A stretch of 64,000 bases of DNA from NCBI RefSeq assembly GCF_014205075.1, contig NZ_JACHMU010000001.1, positions 1,302,001 to 1,366,000 on the forward strand, read 5' to 3'. Of the stretch, positions 8,770-18,054 are shown one piece after another (within the stretch, counting starts at the first letter, position 1; the number at the start of each line of letters is the position of its first letter). The notes beneath the pieces were generated by a model. The model saw only the letters and a program-made list of their open reading frames with translations, was not told the DNA's origin and did no database searches. The translations under genes and the position numbers were made by a program. The stretch comes from Microbacterium ginsengiterrae. GTDB taxonomy: Bacteria; Actinomycetota; Actinomycetes; Actinomycetales; Microbacteriaceae.

Positions 8770-9453
8770 GTGACCTGGGTCGTCGACAACATCGGCCTCA
8801 TCGTCGAATTGACGCTCACGCACCTGCGGCAGAGCGCGATCGCCATCGTGCTCGGATTCGTGTTCTCCGTCCCGCTGGGCTGGCTCGCCTGGCGGTACCG
8901 GCTGGTCCGCGGGCCGATCATCGTGCTCACGGGATTGCTGTACACGATCCCCTCACTCGCCCTGCTGATCCTCCTGCCGTCCGTCCTCGGCTACTCCGCC
9001 CGCAGCCAGGAGAACCTCATCGTCGGGCTGACGATCTACGCCGTGGCGATCCTCGTCCGCTCGGTCGCCGACGGACTCGACTCCGTGGATCAGGACATCC
9101 GTCAGGCTGCCGTCGCGGTCGGGTACGGCGGTGCCCGCCGCTTCTGGACGGTCGATCTGCCCCTGGCCGGTCCCGTCATCCTCGCGGGGCTCCGCGTCGC
9201 CGCCGTCAGCACGATCTCCCTCGCGACGGTAGGCATCCTCGTCGGTGTGCAGAACCTCGGCTACCTGTTCACCAACGGACTGCAGCGGCGGATCGTCGAA
9301 GAGGTCTTCGCCGGGGTGCTGGCCGTTGTGGTCATCGCCCTCCTCATCGACCTGATGCTCGTCCTGGTCGGCCGCCTCGTCATGCCGTGGACGCGGACGG
9401 CGACGGTGGGCAGCAGCCGGCGCGTCGCCCTCCCCGTGAGGGCCGCCGCATGA
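8770..9453 (+). CDS. Osmoprotectant ABC transporter permease (OpuCB-like)
   Basis: A 227-residue inner-membrane permease of the betaine/choline family (binding-protein-dependent transport component). About six hydrophobic segments are visible. The cytoplasmic coupling loop reads AVAVGYGGARRFWTVDLPLAGPVILAG, the EAA-like motif. The GTG at 8770 is chosen: it overlaps the dinucleotide after the ATPase stop, and the sequence VTWVVDNIGLIVELTLTHL is typical for the N-terminus of these permeases. Its stop overlaps the next permease start (ATGA). It should pair with the second permease as a heterodimer. Confidence 0.9.
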   Translation: MTWVVDNIGLIVELTLTHLRQSAIAIVLGFVFSVPLGWLAWRYRLVRGPIIVLTGLLYTIPSLALLILLPSVLGYSARSQENLIVGLTIYAVAILVRSVADGLDSVDQDIRQAAVAVGYGGARRFWTVDLPLAGPVILAGLRVAAVSTISLATVGILVGVQNLGYLFTNGLQRRIVEEVFAGVLAVVVIALLIDLMLVLVGRLVMPWTRTATVGSSRRVALPVRAAA

Positions 9454-10190
9454 ACCTGTTCGCCGAGGCGCTCGCCTGGTTGTTCTCGCCGGAACGGCTG
9501 GAGGGTCAGTACGCGCTGCCTGTGCTGCTCGGTCAGCACCTGTTCTTCACCGTGATCTCCGTCCTCATCGCCGCCGTCATCGCCGTGCCCATCGGGTGGC
9601 TGATCGGGCACACCGGCCGCGGACGCGAGATCGCCGTCGCCGTCTCCGGTGCCGCCCGCGCGGTGCCGTCGTTCGGACTCCTCGTGCTGCTCGTGCTGCT
9701 GATGGGGGTGCTGCACATCCCCGAGGCGGCGACCTTCACGTTCGTCCTCCTCGCCATCCCGTCACTGCTGGCCGGCGCTTACACCGGGCTCGAGGCGATC
9801 GACCGGCGCATCATCGACGCGGCCCGCGCGACGGGCATGACGCAGTGGCAGGTGTTCTGGAAGGTCGAGGTACCCCTCGGTCTTCCGCTCCTCATCGGCG
9901 GCCTTCGCTCGGCGACGCTGCAGGTGATCGCGACGGTCACGATCGCCGCCTACGTCAACCTCGGGGGGCTCGGTTGGCCGATCATCCAGGGAATCCCGCT
10001 GCGCCGCTTCGACCAGGTGCTCGGCGGGGCGATCCTCGTCGCCGTCCTCGCACTCGTCGCCGATCTGCTGCTCGCCCTCGCCCAGCGCGCCGCAGTGCCC
10101 GCCGGCATCCGCGTCTCCCAGCCGGGCGCCGTCTCGCCTAGAGCGGCGCGCCGTGCGGTCGCCGCCACCACGACCACAGCATCCGCCTGA
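9450..10190 (+). CDS. Osmoprotectant ABC transporter permease (OpuCD-like)
   Basis: Second permease of the operon, 246 residues, starting ATG at 9450 in a 4-nt overlap (ATGA) with the preceding gene. Hydrophobic segments occur at about 30-50, 60-85, 90-110, 145-170 and 190-220, with the EAA-like loop RATGMTQWQVFWKVEVPLGLPLLIGG before a final Gly-rich segment. The last about 20 residues are a Ala/Arg/Thr-rich cytoplasmic tail. Together with the first permease it would form the heterodimeric channel that receives solute from the lipoprotein encoded next. Confidence 0.9.
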   Translation: MNLFAEALAWLFSPERLEGQYALPVLLGQHLFFTVISVLIAAVIAVPIGWLIGHTGRGREIAVAVSGAARAVPSFGLLVLLVLLMGVLHIPEAATFTFVLLAIPSLLAGAYTGLEAIDRRIIDAARATGMTQWQVFWKVEVPLGLPLLIGGLRSATLQVIATVTIAAYVNLGGLGWPIIQGIPLRRFDQVLGGAILVAVLALVADLLLALAQRAAVPAGIRVSQPGAVSPRAARRAVAATTTTASA

Positions 10191-10212
10191 CTCCCCACCA
10201 GAGAGGAACATC

Positions 10213-11133
10213 ATGTTCACCCCACGCAGATCACGTCTTGCCGTCGCCGCCGGTGTCGCGCTGACGGCAGCGGTCGTCCTCGCCGGTTGCGCCAGCAGCA
10301 ACCCGCTGGACGCGCCGACCGACGACTCCTCCGGCGACGTCGGTTCCGACACGATCGTCATCGGCTCGCAGGCCTACTACTCGAACGAGATCATCGCCGA
10401 GATCTACGCACAGGCGCTGGAGGACGCCGGGTTCACCGTCGAGCGCGAGTTCAACATCGGTCAGCGCGACGCGTACATGCCCGATGTCGAGTCCGGTGCG
10501 ATCAGCCTCTTCCCGGAGTACACCGGCAACCTGCTGCAGTACTTCGACGACACGGCCGACGTGACGAGCCCCGAAGACGTGTACTCCGCGCTGCAGGACG
10601 CCCTCCCCGACGGGCTCACTGCGCTCGACTACGCGGAGGCCAGCGATCAGGACACCTACACGGTGACCCAGGAGTTCGCCGACGCGAACGACCTCACCAC
10701 GATCGCCGACCTCGCGAACGTCGACGGCACGGTCACCCTCGGCGGGGCGCCGGAGCTCGAGCAGCGCCCGTACGGCCCGAACGGAGCGAAGGAGGTCTAC
10801 GGGCTCGACCTGGCATTCTCGGCCACGGGCGACACCACCTTCGAGTCGCTGCTCGCCGGCGAGATCCAGATCGCCGACATCTACTCGGCCGACCCGCGCT
10901 TCCAGACCGAGGACATCGTCGCGCTCGAGGACCCCGAGAGTCTCATCCTCGCCTCGAACGTCGTGCCGATCGCCTCCAGTGACGTCGCGGACGAAATCGC
11001 CGACGTGATCAACGCCGTCAGTGCAGAGCTCGGCGTCGACGACCTCGTCGCCCTGGGCGTCCAGAGCACGGAGGACCAGATGTCGTCGAAGGACATCGCC
11101 GCGCAGTGGCTCAAGGACAAGGGCCTGATCTGA
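10213..11133 (+). CDS. Osmoprotectant ABC transporter substrate-binding lipoprotein (OpuCC-like)
   Basis: A 306-residue extracellular binding protein of the OpuAC/ProX family. The signal peptide has a basic start (MFTPRRSRLAV), a hydrophobic core and a lipobox LAGC with Cys26 as the lipid-attachment site. The mature part contains the typical QAYYSNEIIAEIYAQALEDAGF, LFPEYTGNLLQYF and QIADIYSADPRF segments of choline/betaine/osmoprotectant binders. The ATG at 10213 follows GAGAGGAAC. It closes the four-gene importer operon and is followed by a strong terminator. Confidence 0.92.
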   Translation: MFTPRRSRLAVAAGVALTAAVVLAGCASSNPLDAPTDDSSGDVGSDTIVIGSQAYYSNEIIAEIYAQALEDAGFTVEREFNIGQRDAYMPDVESGAISLFPEYTGNLLQYFDDTADVTSPEDVYSALQDALPDGLTALDYAEASDQDTYTVTQEFADANDLTTIADLANVDGTVTLGGAPELEQRPYGPNGAKEVYGLDLAFSATGDTTFESLLAGEIQIADIYSADPRFQTEDIVALEDPESLILASNVVPIASSDVADEIADVINAVSAELGVDDLVALGVQSTEDQMSSKDIAAQWLKDKGLI

Positions 11134-11148
11134 TCCCAGCCCGATGAA

Positions 11149-11180
11149 GAAGGCCCCCTCGATGCGTCGAGGGGGCCTTC
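11149..11180. terminator. Bidirectional rho-independent terminator
   Basis: Perfect 13-bp stem AAGGCCCCCTCGA (11150-11162) and TCGAGGGGGCCTT (11167-11179) with a TGCG loop; a G-C pair extends it to 11149-11180. It lies between the convergent OpuC operon and the AI-2E gene, and its A- and T-flanks suit termination on both strands. Confidence 0.9.
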
Positions 11181-11199
11181 CTCAATGTGTACACCGGTG

Positions 11200-12474
11200 C
11201 TAGATCCGCGAGTCCTGGCGGGGCACCCACACCTGGTTGATGATGATGAGGATGGACGCCGTGACGGGGACGGCGACGAGGGCGCCGAGCAGCCCGAGCA
11301 GCGTGCCGCCGACGAGGGCGCCGATGACGACGAGGGAGCCGGGGATCGAGATCGCCTTGTTCATCACGCGGGGCGTGAGGAAGTACGACTCGATCTGCAT
11401 GTACACCAGGTAGACCACGGCGAAGATCAGCGCGAACAGCGGGTCGACGAACAGCGCGATCCCGGTTCCGATCACCCAGAAGATGAGGGATCCGACGAGC
11501 GGGATCAGCGTGATGAGGAAGGCCACGACCGCGAGCAGCAGCGGGAACGGCAGGCCCATCACCGTGTAGAGGGTCAGCACGACGAGCGCGTTGATGAATG
11601 CGAGCGTCACCATGCCCATGACGTAGCCGCCGACCGAGTCGGTGATCTGCTCCGTGATGATCGCGGTGTTCGCGCGGTCGCGCGCCGGGACGAGGCGCAG
11701 CAGCGACTTCTTGATCGTGGGCAGCGTCGCGACGAAGTAGATGACGAGGACGAGCACGATGACGATTCCGGAGATGGCGCTGGCGATGCCCGCACCGACC
11801 TGGAGGGCGCCGCCGCCGATCGTGGCGATGTTGCCCGGGTCGGTGAGGAATTTCTGCACGTCGTCGACGAGGTCCTGGAACTGGTCGCCGAACTGCGCCT
11901 CGAGCGTCTTGTAGATGTCGCTCGACATGAAGTCGCGGATGAGATCCGGCACGCTCTTGACGAACATCGTGATCTGCTCGACCACGACGGGGATGATGGT
12001 CCACAGCACGAGGGCGAGCACGGCGATGAGGCCGAACAGGACGATGAGCACGCTCCAGCCCCGTCCGATCCCCCGTCGACCGAGGAACCGCACCGCGGGG
12101 TCGAGACCGAGCGCCGCGAACAGTGCCAGCGCGATGTAGATGATCACCGTCGACAGGTTCGACAGGGCGAGTCCGAGCAGGATCGCGGACAGCGCCCCGA
12201 GGGTGACGAGGAAGCCGAACACGAACGGGCGCTCGATGCGCGTCCAGATGGAGCGCGACGAGGGCTCGGGTTCGATCACCGGCTTCGGGGTCACCGCTTC
12301 GAGGGGAGGCTCGACGGTGTTCGCCTTCGAGATCCGCTTCGTCTTCGTCTTGTGCGTCACCGTCGTCTCGGACTTCGCACGAGAGGCGCGCGTCGGGGTG
12401 GAGTCGTCGGCGTCCACTCGTTGATCGCTCGGGGTGCGGGGATTCTCGGATGCCTCGGGCTGATCCATGCTCAT
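11200..12474 (-). CDS. AI-2E family transporter (UPF0118)
   Basis: A 424-residue polytopic membrane protein of the AI-2E exporter superfamily (TqsA/PerM-like). Residues 1-70 are hydrophilic and rich in charged and Ser/Thr residues. About eight hydrophobic segments follow, including the doublet starting VFGFLVTLGALSAIL, the amphipathic soluble loop about 165-215 (FVKSVPDLIRDFMSSDIYK), and the conserved C-terminal set LFALIFAVVYLVYMQIESYFLTPRVM near 355-380, the family signature. Substrates of most members are unknown; some export autoinducer-2, others act in Na+/H+ exchange. It is divergent from the chorismate mutase gene. Confidence 0.9.
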   Translation of the reverse strand: MSMDQPEASENPRTPSDQRVDADDSTPTRASRAKSETTVTHKTKTKRISKANTVEPPLEAVTPKPVIEPEPSSRSIWTRIERPFVFGFLVTLGALSAILLGLALSNLSTVIIYIALALFAALGLDPAVRFLGRRGIGRGWSVLIVLFGLIAVLALVLWTIIPVVVEQITMFVKSVPDLIRDFMSSDIYKTLEAQFGDQFQDLVDDVQKFLTDPGNIATIGGGALQVGAGIASAISGIVIVLVLVIYFVATLPTIKKSLLRLVPARDRANTAIITEQITDSVGGYVMGMVTLAFINALVVLTLYTVMGLPFPLLLAVVAFLITLIPLVGSLIFWVIGTGIALFVDPLFALIFAVVYLVYMQIESYFLTPRVMNKAISIPGSLVVIGALVGGTLLGLLGALVAVPVTASILIIINQVWVPRQDSRI

Positions 12475-12535
12475 GGGCCAACTCTAGAGTGCGCGCGCGC
12501 GATATCGTCTTAAGCGCCCACGAACAAGGAGAGCC

Positions 12536-12835
12536 ATGACAGACGCCGAGGACGCCCGCGCTGAACTGCAGCGCCTGCGCGGCACGATCGACAACATCGA
12601 CGCCGCTCTGATCTTCATGCTCGCCGAGCGATTCCGGGCGACGCAGCAGGTCGGAGTCCTCAAGGCCGACCACGCCATGCCCCCGTCGGACCCCGCACGC
12701 GAGGAGCAGCAGGTGGCGCGGCTGCGGGCGCTCGCCGAGGAGGCGCACCTCGACCCCGAGTTCGCCGAGAAATGGTTCAACTTCGTCGTCGCCGAGGTCA
12801 TCCGCCACCACACCGAGACCGCAGAGGGTCGCTGA
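12536..12835 (+). CDS. Chorismate mutase, AroQ type
   Basis: A 99-residue all-helical AroQ-class chorismate mutase that converts chorismate to prephenate for Phe/Tyr synthesis. Conserved features: LRGTIDNIDAALIFMLAERF (helix 1, with the first Arg), then VGVLKADHAMPPSDPAREEQQ containing the Lys and Asp-Pro-x-Arg-Glu pattern of the active site. It has no signal peptide, so it is cytoplasmic. It lacks a fused DAHP synthase or prephenate dehydratase, as is usual in actinobacteria, where the small mutase may depend on a partner for activity. The start follows AAGGAGAGCC. A dehydrogenase gene starts 4 nt after it. Confidence 0.9.
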   Translation: MTDAEDARAELQRLRGTIDNIDAALIFMLAERFRATQQVGVLKADHAMPPSDPAREEQQVARLRALAEEAHLDPEFAEKWFNFVVAEVIRHHTETAEGR

Positions 12836-12839
12836 GGAG

Positions 12840-13901
12840 ATGACCACTGCCGGCGGTGCTCACGACCGGTTCCGGCTCGGTCTCGTCGGTCACGGCCGGT
12901 GGGCGTCGACGTACTTCCTGCCCGGTTCCCGGTGGGTGAGCGACGTCGACGTCGTGGCCGTGTGCGGCCGTGACGCAGGGCGGGCGTCGGTGTTCGCGCA
13001 GGAGCACGGCATCCCGAGCGCCTACGGGTCGATCGAGCGGATGCTCGAGGCAGAGCGCCTCGACGGGGTGATCATCGCCTCGCCTCCGCACGAACACGAG
13101 GCGGCCGTTCGCGCGGTCGCCCGACACCGCGTCGCCGTGCTGTGCGAGAAGCCCCTCGCGCTGGACGGCGACGGCGCACGGCGCATCCGCGACCTTCTCT
13201 CGGATCGCCCCGGCATGACGGGGTTCACGCTCCGGTGGCATCCGCTCTTCCGCACCCTCGTCCGGGCCGTCCGCGGCGGGGAGGTGGGGAGGGTGCGACA
13301 CGTGCGCATCCGGTACCTGCAGTCCAGTGGAGCCACGACAGCGCGGCCCTGGGGATGGCACTTCGACGCCGCGACCGAGCCGCTCGGCGTCGTCTCGGAT
13401 CTCGGCCCGCATGCGATCGACCTCGTGCGCTGGATCGTGGGCGACGTCCGCGAGGTCACGGCCTTCGCGCGGACGACGATACCGTTCAGGGCGGATGCCG
13501 AAGGCGGGGCCGCCCGCGCGGTGACGAACATCGACGACGCGGACGTGCAGGTGACGGCCGCGAGCGGGGTGACGGCCTCGCTCACCCTCAGCCGCGTCGC
13601 CCCCGACACCGGGGCACCCGGGTCCATCACGGTCGAGGTGCACGGGGAGACGGGGTGGATCAGGGCGAGTTCCGTCGACGAGGACGTGCTCATCGGCGAC
13701 GCCTCCGGCACGCGGCGTCGACCGGTGCCGGTGACGTCGATCCTCGACGGGGCGGGCGACGAGATCAGGGACTTCGTCGACTCCGCCAGGGGAGCGCCCC
13801 CGGCGGAGTCGCCCACGATCGAGGACGGCCTGCGCGCCCAGCTCGTGATCGAGGCCATCGCCCGGTCGCTCGAGGCGGGCGCCGCCTCCGTCGTGTCCTG
13901 A
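12840..13901 (+). CDS. Gfo/Idh/MocA family oxidoreductase
   Basis: A 353-residue NAD(P)-dependent dehydrogenase of the Gfo/Idh/MocA family, acting on sugars or cyclitols. N-terminal Rossmann motif: LGLVGHGRWASTYFLPGSR (residues 12-30, Gly-x-Gly-x-x-Ala). The family motif CEKPLAL is near residue 101, with its catalytic Lys, and the substrate-domain His pair is in GPHAIDLVRWIVGD. It directly follows the chorismate mutase (4 nt) but is probably metabolically linked to the convergent sugar transporter cluster that starts 8 nt downstream on the other strand. Substrate unknown. Confidence 0.88.
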   Translation: MTTAGGAHDRFRLGLVGHGRWASTYFLPGSRWVSDVDVVAVCGRDAGRASVFAQEHGIPSAYGSIERMLEAERLDGVIIASPPHEHEAAVRAVARHRVAVLCEKPLALDGDGARRIRDLLSDRPGMTGFTLRWHPLFRTLVRAVRGGEVGRVRHVRIRYLQSSGATTARPWGWHFDAATEPLGVVSDLGPHAIDLVRWIVGDVREVTAFARTTIPFRADAEGGAARAVTNIDDADVQVTAASGVTASLTLSRVAPDTGAPGSITVEVHGETGWIRASSVDEDVLIGDASGTRRRPVPVTSILDGAGDEIRDFVDSARGAPPAESPTIEDGLRAQLVIEAIARSLEAGAASVVS

Positions 13902-13908
13902 GTGCGCC

Positions 13909-14823
13909 CTACCTCGACGTCCCCTGCGACACCGACCCCTGCAGCTGCCGCTGGAAGAAGATGTACACGATGAGCACCGGGACGATCGTGATGATCACCG
14001 CCGCGAACAGCGCGCCCTGATCGACTTCGTATCCGGCCGCCGATGCGAACGCCGCCATCCCCTGGGAGAGCACGTACTGCGAGGCGTTCGGGTTCAACGC
14101 CACCGGCAGCAGGAACTGGTTCCACAGGCCGAGGAAGTTGAGGATCCCGACCGCGGCGAGACCCGGCTTGGCCATCGGGAGCATCACCTGGAAGAACGTG
14201 CGCCATTCGCTCGCACCGTCCACGTAGGCCGCTTCCTGGATCTCGTAGGGCAGGGATTTGAAGAACGAGTACAGGAAGAACACCGTGAACGGCAGCGCGA
14301 ACGCCACGTAGGTGATGATGAGGCCGGGCAGGGTGCCGAGGAGTCCGATGCCCTGCAGGATGAAGAACAGCGGCACGATCGCGAGGAACACCGGGAAGGT
14401 GAGGCCCGCGAGCATGAGGTAGTAGATGACCCTGCTCCCCGGGACGGAGAAGCGCGCGAGCACATAGGCGCACATCGCGCCCAGCAGCATCACCAGCACC
14501 AGCGCGACACCGACGACGATGACGGTGTTGAGGAACATCTGCCCGAAGTTGTACTTCGTCCAGGCGTTGACGTAGTTCGTCGGAGCCCACGAGGCCGGCA
14601 GCGTGAACGGGGAATCGAAGATCTCGCCGGTGGTCTTGAACGAGCTGAACAGGGTCCACAGCAGCGGGAGGATCACGACGATCGACCAGATCGCGAGGAT
14701 GATGTGCGAGGTGGTGCCGATCACCCGATCGCTCGTGGTGCCGCGCCGCGGACGCAGCCGAGCGGCATCCTTGCGCGCGCGTCTGCGGTCGATCGTGATG
14801 AGGTTCGCGGTCTTGTCGCTCAC
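13909..14823 (-). CDS. Carbohydrate ABC transporter permease (MalG type)
   Basis: A 304-residue inner-membrane permease. A basic N-terminal tail of about 35 residues is followed by six hydrophobic segments; the EAA loop EAAYVDGASEWRTFFQVMLPMAKPGLAAVGI lies near residues 200-230, as in MalG/LacG. The C-terminal IYIFFQRQLQGSVSQG is typical. The GTG start overlaps the stop of the MalF-type gene (GTGA). Its partners are the permease and the Tat-lipoprotein upstream; no ATPase gene is present, so a shared MsiK-type ATPase from elsewhere in the genome is expected. Confidence 0.92.
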   Translation of the reverse strand: MSDKTANLITIDRRRARKDAARLRPRRGTTSDRVIGTTSHIILAIWSIVVILPLLWTLFSSFKTTGEIFDSPFTLPASWAPTNYVNAWTKYNFGQMFLNTVIVVGVALVLVMLLGAMCAYVLARFSVPGSRVIYYLMLAGLTFPVFLAIVPLFFILQGIGLLGTLPGLIITYVAFALPFTVFFLYSFFKSLPYEIQEAAYVDGASEWRTFFQVMLPMAKPGLAAVGILNFLGLWNQFLLPVALNPNASQYVLSQGMAAFASAAGYEVDQGALFAAVIITIVPVLIVYIFFQRQLQGSVSQGTSR

Positions 14824-15833
14824 AGTCGGCCTCCGTCTTCCTTGCCGCCGGTGAACCTGTTCACGAGGAACACGATCGCGGCGAACACCAGCGTCACCAC
14901 GGCGAGCACGACGCCCATCGCGCTCGCGAGACCGAACTGGCTCTTCTCGAACGCGGTGCGGTACAGGTACTGCGACATCACGAGGGTGGTGTTCCCCGGC
15001 CCGCCCGTCGCGTTCAACGCGGCCATGTACACGAACGCGTCGAGGGCGAGGATGCCGATGTAGATGACGGCGGTCTGCACATTGTCGCGGATCAGCGGCA
15101 GCGTGATCGAGACGGTGGTGCGGAAGCGACCGGCGCCGTCGATGCGGGCGGCCTCGTAGACCTCGGCCGGCACACCTTTGATGGCGGCGATGAACAGCAC
15201 CATGTAGAACCCGACCATGCCCCAGACGATCACGAAGATCGATGCGCCCATCGCCGTGCGCTCGTCACCGAGCCAGGCGAACCCGTTCACGTCGAGTCCG
15301 ACCGCGTCGAGCATGCCGTTGAGCAGACCCTCCGGGGAGTAGATCAACGCCCAGAGGATGCCGATGACGATCGCGGGGATCACGTACGGGAAGAACGACA
15401 CCACCCGGTAGAAGCTCGAGCCGGTCAGGCCCCTGACCTGTCCGGTGCTCGGCCCGCCGACGGTGATCATGCTGGCGAACACGAGTGCGATGGTGAGGGT
15501 GATGAGCGGCACGAAGATCGCCAGGACGATGTTGTTGCCCATCGCCTGGAGGAAGGTCGCGTCCGTGAACAGGCGGACGAAGTTCGTCAGCCCGACGAAG
15601 TCCATCTCCGGCGAGAACCCGGTCCAGTTGGTCATCGAGTAGTACACCGCCTGCACGAACGGCGAGATCACGAAGATCAGGAAGATCGCGACGGGCAGGA
15701 CGAGGAAGACCAGCAGGAACGAGATGTAGTCGAAGGTGAGCGGGCGCTTCCCGAGACGAGGCGGCCGGCGCCGCCCCGCCCCGGGAGCGACGGTGGCGGT
15801 GTCCACCTCGCCGCGGGAACGGACAGTGGTCAC
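14820..15833 (-). CDS. Sugar ABC transporter permease (MalF type)
   Basis: A 337-residue permease with about six membrane segments after a basic N-terminal tail (RRRPPRLGKRP). The coupling loop EVYEAARIDGAGRFRTTVSITLPL lies near residue 220, and a periplasmic segment NWTGFSPEMDFVGLTNFVRLF precedes the second helix, both characteristic of MalF/LacF/UgpA proteins for oligosaccharide uptake. It starts with GTG in a GTGA overlap with the binding-protein stop and overlaps the MalG-type gene in the same way, so the three proteins are made in step. Confidence 0.93.
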   Translation of the reverse strand: MTTVRSRGEVDTATVAPGAGRRRPPRLGKRPLTFDYISFLLVFLVLPVAIFLIFVISPFVQAVYYSMTNWTGFSPEMDFVGLTNFVRLFTDATFLQAMGNNIVLAIFVPLITLTIALVFASMITVGGPSTGQVRGLTGSSFYRVVSFFPYVIPAIVIGILWALIYSPEGLLNGMLDAVGLDVNGFAWLGDERTAMGASIFVIVWGMVGFYMVLFIAAIKGVPAEVYEAARIDGAGRFRTTVSITLPLIRDNVQTAVIYIGILALDAFVYMAALNATGGPGNTTLVMSQYLYRTAFEKSQFGLASAMGVVLAVVTLVFAAIVFLVNRFTGGKEDGGRL

Positions 15834-17254
15834 TTGATCTCGATCTTGGTGATGGAGTCGTCGTTGCGGATCTTGTCCGTGAGATCCTGCAACTGCTTGG
15901 TGATGTCGGCGACGCTCATCTTGCCGTCGAGGAACGAGTTCCAGATCGGCAACTGGTCGCTGTTCATCCCGTACAGGTTGAACGACTTGATCGTGAAGAC
16001 GTTGTCGCCGGCCGCGGCGAGCAGCTTCCCCTGCGACTGCAGCGCCGTCGATCCGAACCCGTCCTCGGGGACGGTGTCCTTGACGATCGTGGGGGCGAGC
16101 TTCGTCTTGGCGAACTCGACAGCCGACTCCTTCGAGAGCATGGTGCGCAGGAGCTCCTTGCCACCGGCAGGGTTCTTCGCCTTACTCGGCACGATGAACG
16201 GCTCACCGGCTTCCGCCCGCATGTACCCCGCAGGTGTCGACTGGTCGTCGTTCAGCGGCAGTTCGGCGATGCCCATCATGTCGAAGCCCTCGGCGGTCTG
16301 CGACTTCATCTCGTTCTCGATCCAGGAACCCGACGGGTAGAGCAGCGCCTCCTGCTTGCTGCTCCACTGCGCCTGCGCCTCCGTGAACTGCGTGCCGGAG
16401 CCGCCCGGCTTGACGTAGCCGGAGGCGATGAGGTCATGGAGGATCGTGAGGATGTCCTGGATGATGGGGTTCGACCAGCAGCCCTCCTCGAGGTTCTCCA
16501 GTGGCAGACGCACCTCGTCGCCTCCCTGGATCACAGCGGAGTCGACGACCATCGTCTGGTAGTACGTCGCCGCCTCCTTGCCCCACAGGAACAGGTACTT
16601 GCCCTGCGCCTTCGCGGCCTCGCCGAGCGCCTTGAGGTCCTGCCACGAGGTGGGGACCTCCCAGCCGTTCTCCTCGAACAGGCTCGAGGAGTACCAGATG
16701 CCGTAGACGGTCATGACGTAGTTCAGCGCGATGAACTTGCCGTCGAACGTTCCGGGGGCCTCGACACCGGCGAAGAGCGTGTCGCGGATCTTCACGCCTT
16801 CGAGGTTGTCGGCGTCGATGACCTCGGTCAGGTCCTCGAGCTGGTCGATGATCGTGTTCCAGCCGATCGAGTTGGCTCCGGAGTTGTCGACGAGGTCCGG
16901 CGGGTTACCGCCGACGAACCGCGGCTGCAGCTCGGTGGCGATCTTCGTCGATGGGGACACCGTGACGGTCACGCCCTCGAGACCGGGATTCTTCTCCATG
17001 ATCTTCCCGGCGTTCTCGACGTAGTCGACGCCGTAACCGCCGTTGAAGATGACCGCGTCGACGGTCGCGTTCGCGGCGACACCGAAGGGGTTGTCGGAGG
17101 TGACCTCGCCCTGCGGGCCGGCGTCCCCTCCTCCGCCGCTCGGGGCGGCGCAGGACGCCAGCGACATGCCGAACGGCAGCAGCAGCGCCGTCGCTGTCGC
17201 GCCTCGCAGCAGGTTGCGGCGGGTGATGGAGGTTTCTTTGAGTTCCATCTTCAT
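15830..17254 (-). CDS. Sugar ABC transporter substrate-binding lipoprotein, Tat-type signal
   Basis: A 474-residue extracellular solute-binding protein (family 1) for a carbohydrate. The signal peptide TSITRRNLLRGATATALLL carries a twin-arginine pair (Arg12-Arg13) and a lipobox LASC (Cys35), so export of a folded lipoprotein through Tat is predicted. A Gly-rich linker follows. In the mature protein, GYGVDYVENAGKIMEKN, RFVGGNPPDLVDNSGAN and LWGKEAATYYQTMV fit the family. The length is at the upper end for the group. The N-terminal Met at 17254 (MKMELK) is used. It is followed by the two permease genes and preceded by the SIS gene. Confidence 0.92.
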   Translation of the reverse strand: MKMELKETSITRRNLLRGATATALLLPFGMSLASCAAPSGGGGDAGPQGEVTSDNPFGVAANATVDAVIFNGGYGVDYVENAGKIMEKNPGLEGVTVTVSPSTKIATELQPRFVGGNPPDLVDNSGANSIGWNTIIDQLEDLTEVIDADNLEGVKIRDTLFAGVEAPGTFDGKFIALNYVMTVYGIWYSSSLFEENGWEVPTSWQDLKALGEAAKAQGKYLFLWGKEAATYYQTMVVDSAVIQGGDEVRLPLENLEEGCWSNPIIQDILTILHDLIASGYVKPGGSGTQFTEAQAQWSSKQEALLYPSGSWIENEMKSQTAEGFDMMGIAELPLNDDQSTPAGYMRAEAGEPFIVPSKAKNPAGGKELLRTMLSKESAVEFAKTKLAPTIVKDTVPEDGFGSTALQSQGKLLAAAGDNVFTIKSFNLYGMNSDQLPIWNSFLDGKMSVADITKQLQDLTDKIRNDDSITKIEIK

Positions 17255-17301
17255 ACCTTTCGTTGTGATCTGTGTCGGGGTACGTGCGGGAGGAGAGCCG
17301 G

Positions 17302-18054
17302 TCAGTCTCCGCGTCTCATGCGGCCGAGGTAGCGGGCCTCGAGGGCGGAGTTGTGCTCGTCGCCGCCGGGGATGTTGGCGGAGATGTACATCGGCGGAGT
17401 GTCTCCGCGCTCGGCGATGCGGCGCGCGACGCCGAGGGTGAGGAGTTGGGCGATGAAGGCGCCGGTGATGGACGAGATCGCCCCTGCCCCGATCCCGTCC
17501 CCGATCTCGAGGGTCGTGTCGCCGTACGGGGCGAGGTTGTCGATCGTCACGTCGGCCACCTCGGAGAGGCGCTTGCCGGACGGATGCTTCGGCTCGACGC
17601 GCATCGTGTGCTCGAGACTCGTCACGGCGATCACCCGGTGGCCGCGCTCCTTCGCCCACAGCGCCGCACCGACGATGGAGCCGTTCACGCCGGAGTTCGA
17701 CGCGATCATGAAGATGTCGTCGTCGCCGACGGGGACGGTCGCCATCAGTTCGTCCACGAGCCATGGCTCGCGCTCCAGGGCGCTGGTGAGCACGTCCACC
17801 TCACGGTCGCCGTAGAGGACGAGGTCGCGCAGGGCGAACTTGTTTGTGGGGATGAGACCGCCGGCCCGGCCGGAGATCTCCATCGCGAACGCCTCGGAAT
17901 GGCCGGTGCCGAACGCATGGATCACCCCGCCGGCATCCAGCGCCGCGACGATCATCGCGATCGCCTCATCGAGCGCTCCCGCCTCCGCATCGGCGGTGAG
18001 GCGGGCCAGACGCTCGCTGGCTTCGCGGAACAGATCCGATGGTGTTGCGGTCAA
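17302..18054 (-). CDS. SIS domain protein, UPF0309 family
   Basis: A 250-residue sugar-isomerase (SIS) domain protein. The phosphosugar-binding fold is shown by VIHAFGTGHSEAFAMEISGRAGG (about 37-58), IFMIASNSGVNGSIVGAALWAKERG and the C-terminal DTPPMYISANIPGGDEHN. Members lie next to RpiR regulators and amino-sugar transporters, and are thought to bind or convert N-acetylated hexosamine phosphates; none of the neighbours proves the reaction. The start is TTG at 18052-18054: it overlaps the RpiR stop (TTGA) and has an AGGAGG ribosome site 7 nt upstream. No in-frame ATG or GTG lies nearby. Confidence 0.85.
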   Translation of the reverse strand: MTATPSDLFREASERLARLTADAEAGALDEAIAMIVAALDAGGVIHAFGTGHSEAFAMEISGRAGGLIPTNKFALRDLVLYGDREVDVLTSALEREPWLVDELMATVPVGDDDIFMIASNSGVNGSIVGAALWAKERGHRVIAVTSLEHTMRVEPKHPSGKRLSEVADVTIDNLAPYGDTTLEIGDGIGAGAISSITGAFIAQLLTLGVARRIAERGDTPPMYISANIPGGDEHNSALEARYLGRMRRGD